25,597 bases of DNA from contig CAKVMI010000007.1 of assembly GCA_934772525.1 (NCBI GenBank), forward strand, positions 1 to 25,597. Reading direction: 5' to 3'. The stretch comes from an uncultured Clostridia bacterium (GTDB taxonomy: Bacteria > Bacillota > Clostridia > Christensenellales > UBA1242). Position numbers and translations under genes: made by a program. The notes under the pieces are model-generated. The model was not told where the DNA came from. It saw only the letters and a program-made list of their open reading frames with translations, and did no database searches. This document shows, one piece after another, positions 17,264-24,527 of this stretch (within the stretch, counting starts at the first letter, position 1; each line of letters starts with the position of its first letter).

Positions 17264-18379
17264 ATGAAAAAGAGATTTAAAGTTGATATAATACTTTTAG
17301 TGTGTGTAATTACTCTAATCATAATTGGTATAATTATGGTTCAGTCGGCAAGTAGTTTTGTCGCAGTAAAAAATTATAATGATAAATATTATTTTTTTAA
17401 AAAGCAAATAATCGGTGTAATAATCGGTCTTGCTTTTTTGGTGTTTTTTAGCTTTATTAATGTCGAAAAGATTAAAAAATTCAAATACTTATTTTTGGGC
17501 TTAAGTTTGATTTCCCTTGCAATATTGTTTATTCCGGGAATTGGAAAAACGAGTTATGGTGCAAACCGTTGGATAAATTTAGGGTTTATTACAATTCAGC
17601 CATCCGAAATTGCAAAGTTTGGTTTTGTAATTTATTCAGCAAGCGTTATGGCAGAAATGAAAAGTGACCCTAAAAAATTTAGGTCGATGCTCCCAACGTT
17701 GCTTGCTGGGGTCAGTATGTGCGTGCTAATTATATTAGAACCTAATATGAGTATTACCATTTGTGTAGGCTTAACCATGATAGTAATGCTATTTATCGGC
17801 GGGTCTAGTATAAAAAATATGTTACTTATCGGCATTCCAGCTCTTTTAGCGGTTCCACTACTAATCATTTTAGAGCCATATCGTATGCAAAGGCTTACAG
17901 CCTATTTAGACCCTTGGTCGGCACCGCTTGGTGAAGGTTTTCAGTTAATACAAAGTTATTATGCATTAGGTTCTGGTGGCTGGACGGGACTAGGCTATGG
18001 CAATTCTCGACAAAAGTATATGTTTTTGCCATTTGCTGAAAGTGATTTTATTTTATCAATAATTGGTGAAGAAATGGGATTTTTATTCTGCGTGTTTATG
18101 CTTTTATTATATGTAATTATTGTAATAAGGGGTTTAAAAATTGCAAAAAATACCGATACGAGATTTAAGTGTTACTTGACGTGTGGTATTACAGCGTTAA
18201 TTGCAATACAGGCACTTATGAATGTTGCAGTAGTAACTGGTTCAATTCCGCCAACGGGACTTCCGCTTCCATTCGTTAGTGCGGGTAGTACATCCTTAAT
18301 TGCGTTTTTAGGGTCTATTGGGCTATTAATGTCTTGTAACAAAAAATATTCTAAACAAGATAAACTTTTTATAAGATAG
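17264..18379 (+). CDS. ftsW: SEDS-family peptidoglycan glycosyltransferase FtsW
   Basis: A 371-residue SEDS protein with about ten transmembrane segments. FtsW polymerises lipid II into septal glycan together with a class B PBP. The family blocks YGANRWINLG (98-107), PSEIAK (113-118), the GSGGWTGLGYG loop and ESDFILSIIGEE (259-270, with the conserved acidic residue Asp261) are present. The C-terminal PPTGLPLPFVSAG motif is also complete. RodA is an alternative name for such proteins, but the dcw location supports FtsW. I chose ATG 17264 over the adjacent TTG 17261. No Shine-Dalgarno is visible; a near-palindrome (TTAGTCATATGATTAA) lies directly upstream. murG, the usual next gene, is absent. 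Confidence 0.94.
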   Translation: MKKRFKVDIILLVCVITLIIIGIIMVQSASSFVAVKNYNDKYYFFKKQIIGVIIGLAFLVFFSFINVEKIKKFKYLFLGLSLISLAILFIPGIGKTSYGANRWINLGFITIQPSEIAKFGFVIYSASVMAEMKSDPKKFRSMLPTLLAGVSMCVLIILEPNMSITICVGLTMIVMLFIGGSSIKNMLLIGIPALLAVPLLIILEPYRMQRLTAYLDPWSAPLGEGFQLIQSYYALGSGGWTGLGYGNSRQKYMFLPFAESDFILSIIGEEMGFLFCVFMLLLYVIIVIRGLKIAKNTDTRFKCYLTCGITALIAIQALMNVAVVTGSIPPTGLPLPFVSAGSTSLIAFLGSIGLLMSCNKKYSKQDKLFIR

Positions 18380-18407
18380 AAAAGGTATAGTGTAAGAATA
18401 AAGGTCT

Positions 18408-18437
18408 TTAACAAGTAGCCTTATATTTTCATAAAAT
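18408..18437 (+). promoter_or_regulatory. Possible promoter of murA-ftsQ
   Basis: TTAACA (18408-18413) and TAAAAT (18432-18437) are 18 bp apart in the 93-nt gap between ftsW and murA, the second-largest gap inside the cluster after the FtsL-PBP boundary region is discounted. This is suggestive only. Confidence 0.35.
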
Positions 18438-18472
18438 GAAATATGAAATGCTAGAAGGTTGGTTTTTGTTTT

Positions 18473-19726
18473 ATGGAAAAATATATTATCAACGGCGGGA
18501 AAAAACTTACAGGGACGGTAAAGATAGATAGTTCAAAGAATGCAATTTTACCAATAATCGCTGGAAGTATTTTAACAGAGAAAAAAGTTATAATTAAAAA
18601 TGTTCCCGAAATAAGCGATGTTCAAAAAATGTTGGATATTATAGTGTGTCTTGGTGGAAAAGTAGAAAAATGCAATGGTTCAGTTTGTATAGATAATTCA
18701 AACATTAATAACTTCACGTTATCGGATAATCTCACAAAAGATATTAGGGCGTCTATTTTCATTTTAGGGGCTATGCTTTCAAAGTACAAAAAAGCGTGTG
18801 TTGCATATCCGGGTGGATGTGATATAGGAAGTCGGCCAATAGATTTGCACTTAGCAGGACTAAAGGCTTTAGGGGTAAAGATACAAGAAGAGAATGGTTT
18901 TATAAGTTGCGACGGCGGAAATATGCATGCGGGACAAATTTATTTAGATTTTCCGAGTGTTGGTGCTACCGAAAATCTAATAATGGCATCAGTTTTGCTA
19001 GACGGGGAAACTCATATTTATAATTGTGCTAAAGAACCCGAAATTGTTGACCTTGCAAATTTTATTAATGCACTTGGTGGGAAAATTTATGGTGCAGGTA
19101 CAAGTGAAATTAGAATAGTGGGAGTGCGTTCACTGGATGATGCAGAATACACTCCAATAGGCGATAGAATTGTTGCAGGGTCGCTTTTGATTGCAACAAC
19201 TTTAACTCGTGGGAAAATTGAACTTCAAAACATTAATCCAATACATCTTTTAGCTTTAATTGATAAATTGCGTAAATCTGGTTGCAAAATTGACTTTTTT
19301 AGTGATAAAATATTATTAGAGTCTAAGTCTAGACCTAAAAGTATCTCTTTTGATACGGCGACCTATCCGGGATTTCCAACAGACTTGCAACCCCAAATGA
19401 GTGTATTGCTTGCGGTGTCGAAAGGCGTTGGAGTTATTACAGAAAACTTATTCGAAACTCGGTTTAAACATTTATCTGAAATGTCAAAGATGGGTGCAAA
19501 GGTTATAACAAAGGGAAAGATTGCGATAATTGAGGGTATTAAAAGTTTACATGGAGCAAACGTTAACGCATTTGATCTAAGGGGTGGCGCCTCCATGGTT
19601 CTTGCTGGTTTAACAGCAATTGGTACAACCACTATTGAAAATATCAAATTTATTGATAGGGGTTATGCAAAGTTTGAAAATACACTTTTAAATCTCGGGG
19701 CCGATATTAAAAGAATAGATAATTAA
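18473..19726 (+). CDS. murA: UDP-N-acetylglucosamine 1-carboxyvinyltransferase
   Basis: A 417-residue enzyme of the EPSP-synthase fold, of normal length. It transfers enolpyruvate from PEP to UDP-GlcNAc, the first committed step of peptidoglycan synthesis. Substrate-binding SKNAILPI starts at residue 21 (Lys22). The flexible loop PGGCDIGSRPIDLH contains the catalytic Cys116, the residue alkylated by fosfomycin, so the target looks sensitive. The late block LRGGASMVLAGL is also present. The best Shine-Dalgarno candidate, AGAAGG, is too far (about 15 nt) from the ATG, so initiation may be weak. Many Firmicutes have murA in or near this position next to ftsQ/divIB. Confidence 0.96.
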   Translation: MEKYIINGGKKLTGTVKIDSSKNAILPIIAGSILTEKKVIIKNVPEISDVQKMLDIIVCLGGKVEKCNGSVCIDNSNINNFTLSDNLTKDIRASIFILGAMLSKYKKACVAYPGGCDIGSRPIDLHLAGLKALGVKIQEENGFISCDGGNMHAGQIYLDFPSVGATENLIMASVLLDGETHIYNCAKEPEIVDLANFINALGGKIYGAGTSEIRIVGVRSLDDAEYTPIGDRIVAGSLLIATTLTRGKIELQNINPIHLLALIDKLRKSGCKIDFFSDKILLESKSRPKSISFDTATYPGFPTDLQPQMSVLLAVSKGVGVITENLFETRFKHLSEMSKMGAKVITKGKIAIIEGIKSLHGANVNAFDLRGGASMVLAGLTAIGTTTIENIKFIDRGYAKFENTLLNLGADIKRIDN

Positions 19727-19771
19727 AATGTTTTATTACTAACGAATGATAATTTTTTAAAGGAATAAGCA

Positions 19772-20599
19772 ATGGAGCGAAAGAAAAGGCTAATAATTCT
19801 TGGTATTATTTTAACTTGTGTACTATTAATAGTAGTGCTATCTTCTGCTTTGTTTAGTTTTAAGGCGGTAAGTGTAGAATGCAGAACTAATATGTTTGTA
19901 ATTAATGAAACCGACCATCAAAAAATAATTGAAAGTGGTGAATTTAAGTACGGCAAAAATATTTTATTTTTAAACTTTGATAAAAACATTGAAAATATAG
20001 AATTGAAAAATCCTTATGTAAAGGTTGTAAATATAGAAAGAAAGTTTCCTAATTACGCAATTATAAATATTAAGGAAAGAATGCCCGTTGTAAAACTTAA
20101 CGCCAATGGCGGAACATATATACTAGATGAAGAATTAAAGGTGTTAAATTTTGTTAAAACGACAAGCGACTATAATGTTACATTAAATGAAGATAAACTA
20201 CCAAATCTTATAATTGACGCCGACGCTAATTTAAATTACATTAAAGATAAAAAGGCGGGCGAATTTTTAGAAAATGAAGAATTAAAGCGTATAGTTTCGT
20301 CCTTTTATAATGGGGTAGTAACAACCGAAGAAATTGATGGAGAAAAATTGGCAAAAAGTTGCATTACTACAATTAAGGATATTACAGTTTCCTATGAGCC
20401 AACCAGTAGATTTAAGTGTTTAAAATATACTCTAACTTTTGAAGGAAGTAATTCTACTGCCATTATATACGATGATAGTGAAGATAGTTTAACAGATAAT
20501 ATTTATAAAACATTCAAAATGTTTGTTGATTATGAAGATAAGTATATTCAATTTATTTGTAGAAATGGCGAACTTACTGGAACCGAAAAAAATTCTTAG
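19772..20599 (+). CDS. Cell division protein FtsQ/DivIB (POTRA domain)
   Basis: A 275-residue single-pass membrane protein: a basic start MERKKR, one transmembrane helix (about 7-29), an extracytoplasmic FtsQ-type POTRA domain (about 30-105, with the NPYVKVVNIERKFPN segment and IKERMPV strand), then a beta-rich FtsQ/DivIB domain to about residue 255. It binds FtsL/DivIC and regulates septal synthesis. AAAGGAAT precedes the ATG. It is the last gene of the cluster, 45 nt after murA, and is followed by a strong terminator; ftsA and ftsZ do not follow. Confidence 0.9.
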   Translation: MERKKRLIILGIILTCVLLIVVLSSALFSFKAVSVECRTNMFVINETDHQKIIESGEFKYGKNILFLNFDKNIENIELKNPYVKVVNIERKFPNYAIINIKERMPVVKLNANGGTYILDEELKVLNFVKTTSDYNVTLNEDKLPNLIIDADANLNYIKDKKAGEFLENEELKRIVSSFYNGVVTTEEIDGEKLAKSCITTIKDITVSYEPTSRFKCLKYTLTFEGSNSTAIIYDDSEDSLTDNIYKTFKMFVDYEDKYIQFICRNGELTGTEKNS

Positions 20600-20613
20600 A
20601 AAGTAAGCAATAA

Positions 20614-20664
20614 AAAAGACTTGTGTATTAGGATATCCTAATTTGCAAGTCTTTTATTTTTTTT
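20614..20664 (+). terminator. Terminator of the dcw cluster, probably bidirectional
   Basis: An outer 10-bp stem (20614-20623 with 20646-20655) encloses the palindrome ATTAGGATATCCTAAT. A run of eight T's follows on the plus strand and A's flank the other side, so it can also stop the convergent lipoprotein gene that ends at 20667. Confidence 0.92.
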
Positions 20665-20666
20665 AA

Positions 20667-21227
20667 TTAAACTGCTGGAGCTTCGGCAAGTTTGTAGTTA
20701 GCTGGGTCAATTACAAATTTGTAAACAGCTTCATGTTCAGCGGTTCCATCAAAGCTAATGTGCATTGTAACAGTTCTAACAGTGTTATCAATACCTTGAT
20801 AGAAGTAATAAGTGGTTTTTGATGATTCAGGACTATCGGTTGTGAATGATTGGTGTTTAACCTTTTCATTTTCAGTACCTTTGTTTAGAATGTTATAAAA
20901 ACCAGTGCCGTCTTCTTTGTTGTAAGAAACCTTTGTTACTTCGTCAGATGTAAACTTAATAAGTACAAAGTGTACTCTGCCGTCGGTATAACCCATTTTG
21001 TCAGCCGTTGTTTTGTCGTAAGCAATAGTTCCTTTTAGGGTGTAGACAGCGTCGAAACCATCTTTAGAAGATCGTTCCCAAGTAGAGCCTGCTACGCTGT
21101 AATTTTCGCCTTCAATATTTCCACTAAAATCAATATTGTAAAGCGATTTTTTGCCACAAGCGGTAAAGCCGATTGCACCAAGAACTAGTAGTGCGGTGCA
21201 TAGAATTGAAGCTAAAATTCTTTTCAT
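20667..21227 (-). CDS. Lipoprotein of unknown function
   Basis: A 186-residue predicted lipoprotein that I do not recognise. Residues 1-23 are a lipoprotein signal peptide (basic MKR, hydrophobic core) ending in the lipobox FTAC, so Cys24 would be lipidated and become residue 1; Phe at -3 is slightly unusual. The mature part is rich in Thr, Asp, Lys and Tyr with alternating polar/hydrophobic pattern, suggesting a beta-sheet domain. No cysteines besides the lipobox and no enzymatic motif are visible. AAGGAAG lies 8 nt upstream of the ATG. It faces the dcw cluster, shares its terminator, and has its own promoter, so it is an independent unit. It is probably matured by the LspA encoded in this window. 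Confidence 0.8.
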   Translation of the reverse strand: MKRILASILCTALLVLGAIGFTACGKKSLYNIDFSGNIEGENYSVAGSTWERSSKDGFDAVYTLKGTIAYDKTTADKMGYTDGRVHFVLIKFTSDEVTKVSYNKEDGTGFYNILNKGTENEKVKHQSFTTDSPESSKTTYYFYQGIDNTVRTVTMHISFDGTAEHEAVYKFVIDPANYKLAEAPAV

Positions 21228-21244
21228 ATAATTCTTCCTTTTTT

Positions 21245-21299
21245 ATAAGCTTTTGCTTATTATGTAATAAATTTACCCAAATAAAAATATTTATGTCAA
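21245..21299 (-). promoter_or_regulatory. Promoter and 5' leader hairpin of the lipoprotein gene
   Basis: On the minus strand TTGACA (21294-21299) and TAAATT (21270-21275) are 18 bp apart. A perfect 6-bp hairpin (ATAAGC AAAA GCTTAT, 21245-21260) follows in the leader, just before the ribosome binding site. Confidence 0.55.
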
Positions 21300-21340
21300 A
21301 CAAAAAAGCATATTTTTAAAACATTATTAATTTTAAATTG

Positions 21341-21369
21341 TTGACAAATAAACATTTTTATGTTAGTAT
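21341..21369 (+). promoter_or_regulatory. Promoter of the ABC exporter operon
   Basis: A consensus TTGACA (21341-21346) and TAGTAT (21364-21369) are separated by exactly 17 bp. The expected transcript begins near 21376, about 160 nt before the first ABC gene. Confidence 0.75.
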
Positions 21370-21425
21370 CACAGTTAGCTTGCGAGTTTTTACTCCTAAA
21401 ATAAGTGGTAAATTGGAGAAAAATT

Positions 21426-21464
21426 ATGAAACCATTCACGCAAGAAAAAGACATTAAATTTTAA
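21426..21464 (+). CDS. Possible 12-residue leader peptide
   Basis: ATG to TAA encodes MKPFTQEKDIKF. It is preceded by TTGGAG at a suitable distance (7 nt) and followed, 17 nt after its stop, by a terminator hairpin. It has no run of one amino acid, so classical amino-acid attenuation is not supported. It could instead be a drug- or stall-sensing leader, or chance. Confidence 0.35.
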   Translation: MKPFTQEKDIKF

Positions 21465-21481
21465 TTAAATAGGAAAATAGG

Positions 21482-21512
21482 GGTACCAAAATTTTTATTT
21501 TGGCACCTTTTT
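21482..21512 (+). terminator. Intrinsic terminator within the ABC operon leader
   Basis: An 11-position stem (GGTACCAAAAT with ATTTTGGCACC, one mismatch) with a TTTT loop is followed directly by TTTTTG. It lies 26 nt before the ATPase start codon and downstream of the promoter that would serve that gene. Confidence 0.75.
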
Positions 21513-21538
21513 GTGTCCTAAAAAGAGGAGGTGAAGAA

Positions 21539-22528
21539 ATGTCTAAAATTATACAATTTAATAATGTGTGTAAAGAATTTAAAATTTCAACACACGAAAA
21601 AGGCTTAAAAGGTGCAATTAAAGGTTTATTTAAACCGCAAAAGAAAACAATCTATGCACTACAAAATGTAAGCTTTGAAATTGAAGAGGGGGATATAGTT
21701 GGCTACATCGGACCAAATGGTGCTGGTAAAAGTACAACCGTTAAAATTATGAGTGGAATACTTACTCCGTCTTCTGGTGAGTGCCAAATCTTGGGGTTTA
21801 CACCATGGAAGGACCGAAAAAAGTATGTAAAGAATATCGGAGTAGTATTTGGTCAAAAGTCGCAACTTTGGTGGGATGTTCCAGTTATAGATAGTTTGGA
21901 TCTATTGAAAGATATCTATAAAATTCCAAACGAAGAGTATAAAGAAACACTGGAATTACTTATCAAAAAGTTAAATTTGTCCGAGATAATTAATCGTCCA
22001 CTTCGTCAATTATCTTTGGGTCAAAAAATGAAATGCGAACTTGCGGGTTCTCTTATTCATAGACCAAAAATACTTTTTTTAGACGAACCGACAATTGGAC
22101 TTGATGCAGTAACAAAACTTGCAGTTCGTGAGTTTATAAAGTTTATAAACAAAGAATGGAAGACTACAATAATTCTAACAACTCACGATATGAGTGACAT
22201 AGAAGCACTTACGAACAAAATTATATTAATTGGTAAGGGACAAATTTTATACAATGGAAGTTTCAATGCAATTAAAGAAAAGTACGGCAATAACAAAACT
22301 ATAGAAGTTGAATTTGCAAAAAGTTATCCAAATGTTGAGTTTTCTGGGTACGAACTAATTTCGCATAACAAAAACATAGCAACATACAAAAATATGTCGG
22401 ATGTGCATTTTAACACATATGATTTCATTTCTTCAATTAGCCAAAAGTTTGATGTGATAGATTTTTCGGTTAAGGCTGTGAGTGTTGATGAAATATTGGC
22501 AAATATGTACAAAGACCTAGAATTATAA
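21539..22528 (+). CDS. ABC transporter ATP-binding protein (COG4586-type exporter)
   Basis: A 329-residue ATPase. An ABC domain (about 1-245) contains Walker A GPNGAGKS (58-65), Q-loop Gln106 in VVFGQKSQLWWD, signature LSLGQ (158-162), Walker B with DEPTIGLD (182-189) and H-loop His216. A C-terminal extension (about 250-329) is of the kind seen in exporters with ABC-2 permeases. The GQxSQLWWD stretch resembles COG4586 proteins as I remember them. The start is ATG 21539 behind a perfect AGGAGGTGA; an in-frame TTG at 21500 lies in the leader terminator and is rejected. It drives the two permeases encoded next. The exported substrate is unknown; related systems have been linked to toxic-compound efflux, which here is only a possibility. 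Confidence 0.93.
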   Translation: MSKIIQFNNVCKEFKISTHEKGLKGAIKGLFKPQKKTIYALQNVSFEIEEGDIVGYIGPNGAGKSTTVKIMSGILTPSSGECQILGFTPWKDRKKYVKNIGVVFGQKSQLWWDVPVIDSLDLLKDIYKIPNEEYKETLELLIKKLNLSEIINRPLRQLSLGQKMKCELAGSLIHRPKILFLDEPTIGLDAVTKLAVREFIKFINKEWKTTIILTTHDMSDIEALTNKIILIGKGQILYNGSFNAIKEKYGNNKTIEVEFAKSYPNVEFSGYELISHNKNIATYKNMSDVHFNTYDFISSISQKFDVIDFSVKAVSVDEILANMYKDLEL

Positions 22529-22543
22529 GGGAGGTTTTAGGAA

Positions 22544-23341
22544 ATGAGTCAATATTTTGGATTTTTTAAAATGACATTTAAAGGTGAGTTGCAATATAGA
22601 GCAAAAGCACTTTCAGGAATAGCTACGCAATTTTTCTGGGGTTTGATGTATGTATATTTGTATACTGCATTTATGGGTGGCAAGGTAATAGATGGTTTTT
22701 CAGTGAGTCAAATGGCTACCTATGTGTGGTTAGGACAAGCATTTTTTGCCATGAGATATATAGGGCTTCCACGAAACTCAGCAAATGAAATAGAAAATGG
22801 AAATGTATGTTACAAATTTGTTAGACCAATATCAATTTATGATCAATGGTTTTCGGAGTATCTCGGAGAAAAGGTTGCTTCAACCATTTTAAGATGTGCA
22901 CCTATATTGATAATAACATTCTTTTTACCAGCGGGTGTAGGAATGACATTGCCAGTGAGTTTTGGGGCGTTTTTAGTATTTTTATTGTCACTATGTATAA
23001 GTTTTTGCATTAGCGTTGCGTTTTCAATGTGGGCAGTATATTTAACATTTCTAACAAATCAATCTAAAAGTTCTAAAACTTTTATATCTGTTCTAGTAGG
23101 ACTTTTTAGTGGTATGTGCGTGCCAATACCCCTTATGCCAATTGGCATTCAAAAATTCTTAAACTATTTACCATTCAGATTTCTATCCGACTTACCATTT
23201 AGAATATATATTGGAAATATCGGAGTTTTAGAAGGTTTAGTTTCGGTTTTATTTGGTGCTATATGGCTTATCGTTTTAATTGTGGTTGTAAAATTACTTA
23301 TGAAAACAAGTCTAAAAAAAGTTGTTATACAAGGAGGTTAA
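22544..23341 (+). CDS. ABC-2 family permease subunit (COG4587 type)
   Basis: A 265-residue membrane protein with about six hydrophobic segments (about 20-42, 58-75, 110-130, 138-165, 175-200, 228-252). The cytoplasmic segment NEIENGNVCYKFVRPISIYD (about 82-101) matches the G-x-L/V-RP-x pattern shared by this permease family, probably the coupling region for the ATPase. GGGAGG lies 9 nt before the ATG. It pairs with the following permease to form a heterodimeric export channel. It is probably co-transcribed with the ATPase (15-nt gap). Confidence 0.88.
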   Translation: MSQYFGFFKMTFKGELQYRAKALSGIATQFFWGLMYVYLYTAFMGGKVIDGFSVSQMATYVWLGQAFFAMRYIGLPRNSANEIENGNVCYKFVRPISIYDQWFSEYLGEKVASTILRCAPILIITFFLPAGVGMTLPVSFGAFLVFLLSLCISFCISVAFSMWAVYLTFLTNQSKSSKTFISVLVGLFSGMCVPIPLMPIGIQKFLNYLPFRFLSDLPFRIYIGNIGVLEGLVSVLFGAIWLIVLIVVVKLLMKTSLKKVVIQGG

Positions 23342-24124
23342 ATGATGTTATACAAACAATTTTTAGGTATGCACTTTAAACAAGCGTATCAATACAAAGT
23401 CAGTTCTTTGCTTGTAACAATTTCGTCAATGCTTGTATCGGTTGGAGAAATTATTGGCATTTGGTTGCTTTTCCAAAATTTTAATACTATTGGGGAGTGG
23501 GGCTTTTATGAGTCTGCACTTATGTTTGGGATAATAACTTCGGTATTTACGTTTAGTGAATGTTTTTTTAGAGGTTATGATGAGTTTCCAAATTTAATAA
23601 AAACAGGAACATTAGATAGATTACTTGTTAGACCGGTGAATATATATTTACAAATATTATATCAAAAAATTGAATGGACAAAACTTGGTAGAGCGAGTTT
23701 AGGACTTGTAATTTCAATTTTTGCAATTTGCAATCTTACAGTTCAGTGGACTTTTTTAAAGGTTGTTGTTTTAATTCTTATGTATATTTGTGGGGTTGCC
23801 GTAATTTTAGGGCTTATACTAATAAGTGCTGGTGTTACAGTATTTACCGTCGAAAATCTAGAATTTTTACACATCCTAACAAGTGGCTCTAAGGAAGTAG
23901 CATTTTATCCTATAAATATTTACAAAAAATGGCTCCGTAATATTTTTACATTTATAATACCGCTAGCATGTTTTAATTACTTACCATTATCATATATTTT
24001 AGGAGTTGGAAGTGTCCCTATGTGGCTTTGCGCTATCTCGCCTATACTTGGAATGCTATTTGTTGTCCCATGCTTTTTATTCTTTCGATTTGCCTTATCA
24101 AAATATCAAGGCACGGGCACGTAA
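23342..24124 (+). CDS. ABC-2 family permease subunit (COG3694 type)
   Basis: A 260-residue membrane protein with about six hydrophobic segments. It carries the same pattern as its neighbour: FPNLIKTGTLDRLLVRPVNI (about 81-100). It is the second half of the heterodimeric exporter. The ATG at 23342 directly follows the upstream stop codon and has AAGGAGG 4 nt upstream; ATG 23345 is an equally possible start that would remove one residue. It is the last gene of the operon; a terminator lies about 125 nt further on. Confidence 0.88.
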   Translation: MMLYKQFLGMHFKQAYQYKVSSLLVTISSMLVSVGEIIGIWLLFQNFNTIGEWGFYESALMFGIITSVFTFSECFFRGYDEFPNLIKTGTLDRLLVRPVNIYLQILYQKIEWTKLGRASLGLVISIFAICNLTVQWTFLKVVVLILMYICGVAVILGLILISAGVTVFTVENLEFLHILTSGSKEVAFYPINIYKKWLRNIFTFIIPLACFNYLPLSYILGVGSVPMWLCAISPILGMLFVVPCFLFFRFALSKYQGTGT

Positions 24125-24249
24125 AATTAAATTAATTCGATTATAAATATGTTTATATAGAAATTACAATAAAAACACTCATTTAATCTTTTAAAACGAA
24201 GAGATTAGTAAAGTGAATCCCGTAGGGGTCACTGAAAATAAAAAACGTT

Positions 24250-24281
24250 AGGAAGAAATTTTAAGTTTCTTCCTATTTTTT
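24250..24281 (+). terminator. Terminator of the ABC exporter operon
   Basis: A perfect 9-bp stem (AGGAAGAAA with TTTCTTCCT), a 7-nt loop and ATTTTTT form the element. It could instead be the 3' end of a small RNA comprising the two hairpins before it. Confidence 0.85.
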
Positions 24282-24458
24282 AAACTTTTTGTGTTGTAAA
24301 TTATAAAACTTGTTCAAAAAGTTAGATTCATTACCTATTTATTAAAAATATATTTAAATTGCAAAAATATACGAATAAAATATCTTCATTATCAATAATA
24401 AGATATAATTAAAAACAACTATATTTATACTCAAGTTTTGTGATTAGTGCTAAAAAAG

Positions 24459-24487
24459 TTGATATATTTTTGGCATTGGTGTAAAAT
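24459..24487 (+). promoter_or_regulatory. Promoter of the secreted-protein gene
   Basis: TTGATA (24459-24464) and TAAAAT (24482-24487) are spaced by exactly 17 bp, about 40 bp before the GTG start at 24528. Confidence 0.65.
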
Positions 24488-24527
24488 ATAAGAGATAAAT
24501 TTGTATTAAATTAAGGGAAAACTAATA

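Larger units (their letters stand above)
21379..21512 (+). promoter_or_regulatory. Attenuator-like leader of the ABC exporter operon
   Basis: The leader can form mutually exclusive pairings: GAGT/ACTC (21384-21387 with 21392-21395) or CTCC/GGAG (21393-21396 with 21415-21418). The latter would hide the ribosome binding site of a 12-codon ORF. CTTGCG (21379-21384) also matches CGCAAG (21439-21444) inside that ORF. A terminator hairpin (21482-21492 with 21497-21507, one A/C mismatch) followed by five T's ends before the AGGAGG of the ATPase gene. This is the arrangement of an attenuator; the signal is unknown. No T-box or known riboswitch signature was recognised. Confidence 0.55.
24125..24527 (+). 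other. 403-nt region without a protein gene: stem-loops, terminator, promoter
   Basis: Three stem-loops in a row are seen at 24184-24274: TAATCT/AGATTA (24184-24189 with 24202-24207), AGTGA-TCCC/GGGG-TCACT with a bulged A (24212-24233), and a terminator stem (24250-24274). A further 9-bp inverted repeat, AACTTTTTG/CAAAAAGTT, spans 24283-24323. From about 24325 to 24450 the sequence is AT-rich with nothing recognised. The last part holds the promoter of the next gene. No ORF of useful length or tRNA was found. Confidence 0.6.

Noticed and set aside
21480..21512. T-box antiterminator/terminator in front of the ABC operon, suggested by GGGTACC
   Set aside because: The T-box consensus (AGGGTGGNACCGCG) with its UGGN bulge is not present, and no specifier loop or stem I features are seen.
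21539..24124. Assigning the ABC exporter to a specific drug or bacteriocin
   Set aside because: The families are recognisable, but no substrate gene, peptide precursor or regulator lies nearby, so any substrate would be invented.
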